From: an uncultured Ruminococcus sp.
GTDB taxonomy: Bacteria; Bacillota; Clostridia; Oscillospirales; Acutalibacteraceae
Assembly (NCBI GenBank): GCA_902773165.1
Contig: CACYDO010000285.1
Coordinates: forward strand, 1 to 5,912
Direction of reading: 5' to 3'
DNA length: 5,912 nt
Shown here: positions 3,951-5,912 of the stretch, one piece after another
Position numbering within the stretch: the first letter of the stretch is position 1
Layout: each line of letters starts with the position of its first letter
Program-made: the position numbers and the translations under genes
Notes under the pieces: generated by a model
The model's input: only the letters and a program-made list of their open reading frames with translations
Told to the model about the DNA's origin: nothing
Database searches by the model: none

Positions 3951-5912
3951 CTAAAACAGCGTCATCTGATTAGATTCCGGCAGATCTCCGAATGCGCCTA
4001 TCGCCTTAAGCGCTTCAATAACCGTCTTAGATACCTTCGAATCTCGCGCTACATCTTCAATAGAAAGGAAATTCCCCTTCTTCGCGACTTCACTCAGGCT
4101 CTCCGCCGCAGCTTCGCCTACGCCCGGCATTGACGAAAACGGCAATCTCAATGCGCCGTCTTCTATGAGGAATTTTTTCGCCTCAGATTTGTAAATGCTT
4201 ATCGGAAGTACTCTTACTCCTCTGGCAAGCATTTCGTTTATGATCTGTAGGTTTGCAAGATCTGATTTTTCCTTTGCACTTGCAGAGTTTCCCTTTTCGT
4301 TTATAGACTTGATCTTGTCCATAACAGCCTGTTTTCCTCCGAGTGCGGCTTCTGCGTCAAAGCCCTCTCCTCGTGCCGTAAAATATGCGGCATAGTATGC
4401 CACAGGCTCGTATACCTTGTACCAGCCCAGACGAAGCGCCGCGATCATATAAGCGGCGGCGTGCGCCTTCGGGAACATATACTTGATCTTCATGCAGGAA
4501 TCAATATACCAATCCGGAACATCATGCTCCTTCATCGCTTTTATATGCTCCTCAGTAAGCAGCTTTGTCGCGTTGCCCTTACGCACGATCTCCATGATCT
4601 TAAACGCCATTTTCGGTTCAAGACCCTTGTGCATAAGGTACGTCATAATGCTGTCACGCGTACCGATAACCTCGGATATCGTACAAGTTCCGTTGTGAAT
4701 AAGCTCCTGCGCGTTACCCAGCCAGACGTCCGTACCGTGAGAAAGACCAGCGATCTGCATAAGGTCGTCAAAGGTTTTCGGCTTAGCTTCAACAAGCATC
4801 TGACGCACAAATCCCGTACCCGTTTCGGGCAGAGAAAACGTGCCTGTTTCGCTGTCGATATCCTCCGGGGTAACGCCCAGAGCTTCTGTTGACGTAAACA
4901 GCGACATAACCTTTTCGTCTGACATCGAAACGTCCATTACCTTGATACCGGTATATTCTTCGAGATAATGATACGTAGTAGGCACAACGTGACCGAGCTC
5001 GTCAAGCTTACAGATCGTATCGTGGATAGAATGGAAGTCGAAGTGGGTCGTAATATTATCGTTTTTCATATCGTTAGCCGGGTGCTGAACGGGGCAGAAA
5101 TCGAAAATACTCATTCCCCTCGGCACAACGACCATGCCGCCCGGGTGCTGACCCGTCGTTCTCTTGATACCCGTACAGCCTGCGGCGAGCCGCTGCTCCT
5201 CAGCCTTATGGAATACGTGCTGAGTTTCCTCGGCGTATTTTTTCACGTAGCCGAACGCTGTTTTATCAGCGACCGTTGCTATTGTTCCGGCTTTAAATAC
5301 GTTTTCCTTTCCGAAAAGCTCCTCTGTATATCGATGCGAACGCGACTGATATTCACTTGCGATATTAAGGTCGATATCGGGGACTTTATCTCCGTCAAAG
5401 CCGAGGAATGTTTCAAACGGTATCTCATGACCGTCGCGGCGATATTTCGTACCGCATTTCGGACATATTTTTTCGGGAAGATCAAAACCCGAGCCGTAGC
5501 TGCCGTCTGTGATAAACTCACTGTTCAGGCAATCGGGATTCGGGCAGATATAGTGCGGAGAAAGAGGATTGACCTCGGAGATACCCGACATTGTAGCGAC
5601 GAAAGACGAGCCTACCGAACCTCGCGAGCCTACGAGATAGCCGTGCTTCTCGGAATCGGCAACGAGCTTCTGAGCCGTCATGTAAAGAACAGAGAAGCCG
5701 TGCTTTGTGATAGAGCCAAGCTCCTTGTCGAGCCTGTCCTTAACGATTTTCGGCAATGGATCGCCGTATATCTTCTTTGCGCGTTCCCATGTGATCGAAG
5801 TAAGCTGCTCCTCGGCGCCGTCGATAAACGGGGGAAAGTTGCCGTCCGGGATAGGCTTTATCTGCTCGACCATATCTGCGATCTTATTCGTATTCGTAAC
5901 GACGATCTCATA
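3951..5912 (-). CDS. polC: DNA polymerase III alpha subunit, Gram-positive PolC type, C-terminal part
   Basis: PolC is the replicative DNA polymerase of Bacillota, acting at the fork with the sliding clamp. The window holds its last 653 residues plus stop; the frame stays open to base 5912, so the first internal ATG at 5873 is not the start. Family length is about 1430-1460, so more than half (OB, PHP, proofreading exonuclease) is outside. In fragment numbering: palm GSRGSVGSS at 95-103, four putative zinc cysteines at 123, 128, 150 and 153, catalytic pair in PDIDLN (Asp179, Asp181), fingers region with TGQHPGGMVVVP at about 253-264, and third catalytic Asp304 in KLDELGH. The Asp181-Asp304 gap of 123 equals the one I recall for Geobacillus PolC. 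PKAHAAAYMIAALRLGWYKV lies at about 481-500, a helix-hairpin-helix around MPGVGEAAAESL at about 595-606, and the clamp-binding QMTLF at the extreme C-terminus. No frameshift or missing catalytic residue is seen, so it appears functional. Confidence 0.98.
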   Translation of the reverse strand, partial: YEIVVTNTNKIADMVEQIKPIPDGNFPPFIDGAEEQLTSITWERAKKIYGDPLPKIVKDRLDKELGSITKHGFSVLYMTAQKLVADSEKHGYLVGSRGSVGSSFVATMSGISEVNPLSPHYICPNPDCLNSEFITDGSYGSGFDLPEKICPKCGTKYRRDGHEIPFETFLGFDGDKVPDIDLNIASEYQSRSHRYTEELFGKENVFKAGTIATVADKTAFGYVKKYAEETQHVFHKAEEQRLAAGCTGIKRTTGQHPGGMVVVPRGMSIFDFCPVQHPANDMKNDNITTHFDFHSIHDTICKLDELGHVVPTTYHYLEEYTGIKVMDVSMSDEKVMSLFTSTEALGVTPEDIDSETGTFSLPETGTGFVRQMLVEAKPKTFDDLMQIAGLSHGTDVWLGNAQELIHNGTCTISEVIGTRDSIMTYLMHKGLEPKMAFKIMEIVRKGNATKLLTEEHIKAMKEHDVPDWYIDSCMKIKYMFPKAHAAAYMIAALRLGWYKVYEPVAYYAAYFTARGEGFDAEAALGGKQAVMDKIKSINEKGNSASAKEKSDLANLQIINEMLARGVRVLPISIYKSEAKKFLIEDGALRLPFSSMPGVGEAAAESLSEVAKKGNFLSIEDVARDSKVSKTVIEALKAIGAFGDLPESNQMTLF

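Noticed and set aside
3888..4133. Plus-strand open frame of 81 codons running into polC
   Set aside because: Most of it is antisense to the conserved polC C-terminus and the Arg/Phe-rich product has no recognisable feature.
4461..4892. Plus-strand open frame of 143 codons inside polC
   Set aside because: It is antisense to the conserved fingers and thumb-proximal part of PolC.

Overview
The window looks like a chromosomal core segment from a Gram-positive anaerobe of the Bacillota, most likely class Clostridia and possibly an Oscillospiraceae/Ruminococcus-like gut bacterium. The firm evidence is a PolC-type DNA polymerase III, which is largely restricted to Bacillota and relatives, together with strong GGAGG-type ribosome sites and TTG and GTG starts. 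The family-level placement is inference from moderate GC content and gene style. All four protein genes are on the minus strand, so the map reads from right to left.

Right side (3951-5912): the C-terminal 653 residues of polC, the replicative polymerase. It holds the palm catalytic aspartates, the zinc-binding cysteines, a helix-hairpin-helix and a terminal clamp-binding motif. Its N-terminal half (OB, PHP and exonuclease parts) lies beyond the right edge.

Middle (3437-3950): about 514 bases without a convincing gene but rich in structure. It holds a bulged hairpin just after the polC stop, two perfect stem-loops, a terminator-like stem plus T7 tract pointing along the plus strand (against all genes here), a small minus-strand frame that continues an upstream frame broken by one amber codon, a GC-rich hairpin, and an AT-rich promoter-like block with an 18-bp perfect palindrome. 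The part from about 3553 to 3847 resembles a dispersed intergenic repeat or a small-RNA locus. It is the least explained part of the window.

Left side (1-3436): a probable three-gene operon transcribed leftward. An AI-2E family membrane transporter starts at a TTG behind a near-perfect Shine-Dalgarno. It is followed after 19 bases by an RpiR-type sugar-responsive regulator (GTG start), which overlaps by 14 bases an HI0933/BaiN-like FAD flavoprotein that runs off the left edge about 20-30 residues before its expected end. The packing suggests co-transcription and translational coupling, but the three families do not form an obvious single pathway. I see no CRISPR array, tRNA, rRNA, insertion sequence or clear new defence system. 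The candidates for novelty are the structured intergenic region and the operon combination.
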